Assembly: GCA_018662075.1 (NCBI GenBank)
Contig: JABJGX010000048.1
Coordinates: 1-6,807, forward strand
DNA length: 6,807 nt
Source of the DNA: Candidatus Peregrinibacteria bacterium
Lineage (GTDB): Bacteria > Patescibacteriota > Gracilibacteria > Peribacterales > Peribacteraceae
Direction: 5' to 3'
Within the stretch, counting starts at the first letter, position 1, and each line of letters opens with the position of its first letter. The notes beneath the pieces are model-generated. The model was not told the origin of the DNA and did not search any database. It saw only the letters and a program-made list of their open reading frames with translations. Of the stretch, positions 5,146-6,807 are shown one piece after another. The position numbers and the translations under genes were made by a program.

Positions 5146-6027
5146 TTATGAATTTGCAGGTGATAGAAGGTACTTGACCGCATCAATTGGCGAGTGAGCA
5201 ACTTTTCCAATTCCATTTCCAATCTTACCCATGCCCTTTGATTGGGTCATATCACCTCCTCCCCATCCCTGTTTCACCCCTTTAGCAATTCTCCAGGTAG
5301 ATCGAACAGGCCACCATGCTGGTGCTGTGAGAACCTTTGGAATAATACTTTCACCCTTATACATTTTTGGTAGAGCTTCTATATTATTTTGGACTGCTGT
5401 ACTTCCACTATTCCACAGCGTCTTACCAGTTTTTGTAAGTAACCATGCAGGAATAGTAACAGCACTTAATGGGCCGCGAACGAAGGCATTCTTTAAGAAA
5501 CCTGCTCTGCGCTTGTTCCACAAGTGTCCTTCCAGTCTTCCAAGTCCATACAATGCTCCTGCACCTGCGCCACCAATGGCACCCAAGCCAGCTGCGCTTG
5601 CAGTAGCAACAGTACCAGCTGCCGGCAATAATGCTGACCCTAAGGCAACATCAAGTCCAGCTATCGCAGTACCAGTAGCACCAACCTTCGCCAGTGCACC
5701 CCAGTTATCCCTGTTGGTGTATTCCACTCCCTGCATTCGAGATTGGTGTTGCACTTGTTCAGCCTGAGCTTCTCTATTAATACGAGCTAACTCATTAGCA
5801 TATGCCTCTCCTGCATTTGCAATTTCCTGTCCTGCAGAAGAAGTTTGCCTTGGTCTTGTAGGAGCTGCCTCAGGAGTTGTTGGTGTTCCAGCAGCAGTTA
5901 ATGAAGTTCTATAACGATCCATTGCATCATTAATAGTCTTTTTAACTTTTGCCTGATCCGCATCTCGGTATTGATCTACTAGATCAGTAAAATCTGGTAC
6001 GCCTTCTGGTGGTCTGTTTGTTGTCAT
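5146..6027 (-). CDS. Ala/Gly-rich membrane protein with glycine-zipper-like core
   Basis: The 293-residue product is not recognised. Residues 1-110 are polar and Ala/Thr/Pro/Gln-rich, with helical stretches at about 14-45 and 66-100. Residues 112-164 are a long Ala/Gly hydrophobic region containing a G-x-x-x-G-type series around 147-163, as in helices that pack tightly in membranes; it is long enough for a two-helix hairpin. A further hydrophobic stretch at 181-199 follows a basic loop. The C-terminal 90 residues are basic with several Trp and Gly. There is no signal peptide. Glycine-zipper segments occur in phage tape-measure and holin-like proteins, pore-forming toxins and envelope proteins, so this alone does not name a function. 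It has its own promoter with a predicted mRNA leader of about 4 bases, is the first gene of a two-gene operon with the 658-residue protein, and lies 42 bases after the surface protein gene. Confidence 0.88.
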   Translation of the reverse strand: MTTNRPPEGVPDFTDLVDQYRDADQAKVKKTINDAMDRYRTSLTAAGTPTTPEAAPTRPRQTSSAGQEIANAGEAYANELARINREAQAEQVQHQSRMQGVEYTNRDNWGALAKVGATGTAIAGLDVALGSALLPAAGTVATASAAGLGAIGGAGAGALYGLGRLEGHLWNKRRAGFLKNAFVRGPLSAVTIPAWLLTKTGKTLWNSGSTAVQNNIEALPKMYKGESIIPKVLTAPAWWPVRSTWRIAKGVKQGWGGGDMTQSKGMGKIGNGIGKVAHSPIDAVKYLLSPANS

Positions 6028-6037
6028 AAATCTAATT

Positions 6038-6066
6038 ATTATAGCCTAAAATGGATATTTTCTCAA
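6038..6066 (-). promoter_or_regulatory. promoter of the 293/658 operon, near-leaderless mRNA predicted
   Basis: On the minus strand: TTGAGA (6066-6061), a 17-base spacer and a perfect TATAAT (6043-6038). Transcription should start near 6031, four bases before the ATG at 6027. No Shine-Dalgarno sequence is present. The -35 lies just after the stop codon of the surface protein gene, and no terminator separates them, so readthrough from that gene could add to expression. Confidence 0.8.
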
Positions 6067-6074
6067 TAGCTAGA
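6063..6074 (-). promoter_or_regulatory. shared 12-base promoter element, copy 2
   Basis: TCTAGCTATTGA on the minus strand, identical to 2160-2171 and at the same 31-base distance from TATAAT. This copy also contains the TAG stop codon of the upstream surface protein gene, so the site must serve coding and regulatory needs at once. Confidence 0.6.
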
Positions 6075-6807
6075 GTAGTCGTCTTCCGGCAACAATCCCC
6101 CACAATGCAGACTGGGAAAAGAGTAACATCCACGGCAAACCAGCACTTTTTGATGATGAATGATGAATATTTTCAACTTTTTTGGCAACAGATAGGGCTT
6201 TTATCTCTGTATAAACATTTGGAATACTAGTAAATACAGAGCTCTGACTCTGAGAATTGCCTATGTTTCTATGACGAATAGGTAGAGCAAGGATACTACT
6301 TTCACTAGATTCAACCTCTGATTTTATTGTATACATTATTTGTTCAGTAACAGATAACTGCGAAGAATGAGATGAGCTCGAACTACTAAAGGTACTCGAA
6401 AGCGTGACAGATGCAGAGCTCTGAAAACTTGCCTTATACGATGCACTTTGCTTTTTCTTTTTCTGCATCACAACAACTTCTTTTGTTTTTCTTATCTCAT
6501 CTCCACACATGGTTTTCACTATTAGTTCAACATTATAGACACCAATGTTGTCCCAACTGTGTGATGGCGGGTTGCAACTTTTAGAGCTTGTACCATCATC
6601 AAAATCCCAAAAACATTCAGCAGATTTTAATGAACCTTCGGATACTTCTGCCTTCAAGTTTAGTGTTACTTTTGTGTAGTCAGTACTCCGGCCAGACTGC
6701 TCTAATATTTCTGGCGACTGCACTTTTTTTATATTTTTTTCACGTGGGGAAGGTAGACAATAAAGCTCTCTAGAATAGTCCTCCCCTCTTCCAAAACTTA
6801 CCTGTTC
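6070..6807 (-). CDS. PKD (and probable lamin-tail) surface protein, C-terminal part
   Basis: The frame is open from the right edge of the window, so this is the last 245 residues of a longer protein; an internal GTG at 6723 is not needed as a start. The first visible residues, V-S-F-G-R ... C-L-P-S-P-R-E-K-N, look like the end of a lamin-tail (LTD) domain. A PKD-type Ig-like domain follows at about 43-115, with the W-D-F-D-D-G-T core at 67-73 and N-P-P-S-H-S-W ... G-V-Y-N-V-E-L at 79-95. A KKKKK stretch leads to a Ser-rich stalk (about 119-152) and a second Ser-rich linker, and the protein ends in a hydrophobic helix (about 222-241) with a terminal GRRLL. The inferred arrangement is a cell-surface protein held by a C-terminal membrane anchor with Arg inside; PKD domains commonly mediate binding on surfaces. 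No LPxTG sortase motif is present. LTD is less sure than PKD. Confidence 0.82.
   Translation of the reverse strand, partial: EQVSFGRGEDYSRELYCLPSPREKNIKKVQSPEILEQSGRSTDYTKVTLNLKAEVSEGSLKSAECFWDFDDGTSSKSCNPPSHSWDNIGVYNVELIVKTMCGDEIRKTKEVVVMQKKKKQSASYKASFQSSASVTLSSTFSSSSSSHSSQLSVTEQIMYTIKSEVESSESSILALPIRHRNIGNSQSQSSVFTSIPNVYTEIKALSVAKKVENIHHSSSKSAGLPWMLLFSQSALWGIVAGRRLL

Noticed and set aside
5231..5767. A 178-codon plus-strand frame opposite the 293-residue gene.
   Set aside because: It is the complement of an Ala/Gly-rich coding stretch, which easily leaves an open Pro/Ala-rich frame. The minus-strand gene has a strong promoter and the operon context.
6588..6773. A 61-codon plus-strand frame with a hydrophobic product near the right edge.
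   Set aside because: It is opposite the PKD-domain gene, whose frame is open across the whole stretch with a recognisable domain. Its hydrophobicity comes from the complement of Lys/Asp-rich codons.
1..6807. No gene in the window ends in TGA (seven visible stops are TAA or TAG), suggesting TGA recoding to Gly as in Gracilibacteria/Absconditabacteria.
   Set aside because: All genes read through as intact, full-length proteins under the standard code, with normal GGN glycine codons and no in-frame TGA needed. Seven stops are too few to show avoidance.

Overview
The window looks bacterial and is most like a small-genome, Patescibacteria (CPR)-type organism. The evidence for that placement is indirect: compact lineage-specific genes, a lamin-tail/PKD-like surface protein with a Ser-rich stalk and C-terminal membrane anchor, and a GC-rich dispersed-repeat-like palindrome. 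No marker gene fixes the taxonomy. The only recognisable housekeeping gene is the first 18 codons of carA (carbamoyl-phosphate synthase small subunit), cut by the left edge.

Left block (1-2143) has moderate to high GC: 29/60 in 301-360 and 41/60 in 1621-1680, counted by hand. It holds the start of carA on the minus strand, preceded by a possible 45-codon ORF that contains an imperfect palindrome. Next come a minus-strand four-helix membrane protein with a C-terminal PH-like domain and a strong terminator, and a 308-base divergent intergenic region. Its plus-strand half holds promoter-like sites and a series of nested hairpins that would form a structured 5' leader. The plus-strand gene after it encodes a secreted Cys/His-rich protein and ends in a textbook terminator. 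Both complete genes of this block have a clear AAGGAG-type ribosome binding site.

Right block (about 2150-6807) is clearly more AT-rich (19/60 GC in 2881-2940, 22/60 in 4681-4740). It encodes four proteins that look membrane- or envelope-associated: a 301-residue protein with a twin-arginine-like segment in its middle (plus strand); a 293-residue Ala/Gly-rich membrane protein and a 658-residue protein with a hydrophobic centre and a C-terminal 11-residue tandem repeat (minus strand, 6-base gap, an operon); and the C-terminal 245 residues of an LTD/PKD-like surface protein (minus strand, cut by the right edge). None of these genes has a visible Shine-Dalgarno sequence.

The main observation is regulatory. 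The promoters of the 301-residue gene and of the 293/658 operon both have a near-consensus -35, a 17-base spacer and a perfect TATAAT, placed so close to the ATG that the mRNAs should be leaderless or nearly so. Both also carry the same 12-base string, TCTAGCTATTGA, at exactly the same distance (31 bases) from the TATAAT. One of them has in addition a perfect 7+2+7 palindrome between -35 and -10. This suggests the two unlinked, convergent transcription units belong to one regulon and may work together at the cell envelope. The function of that set is not recognisable from sequence.
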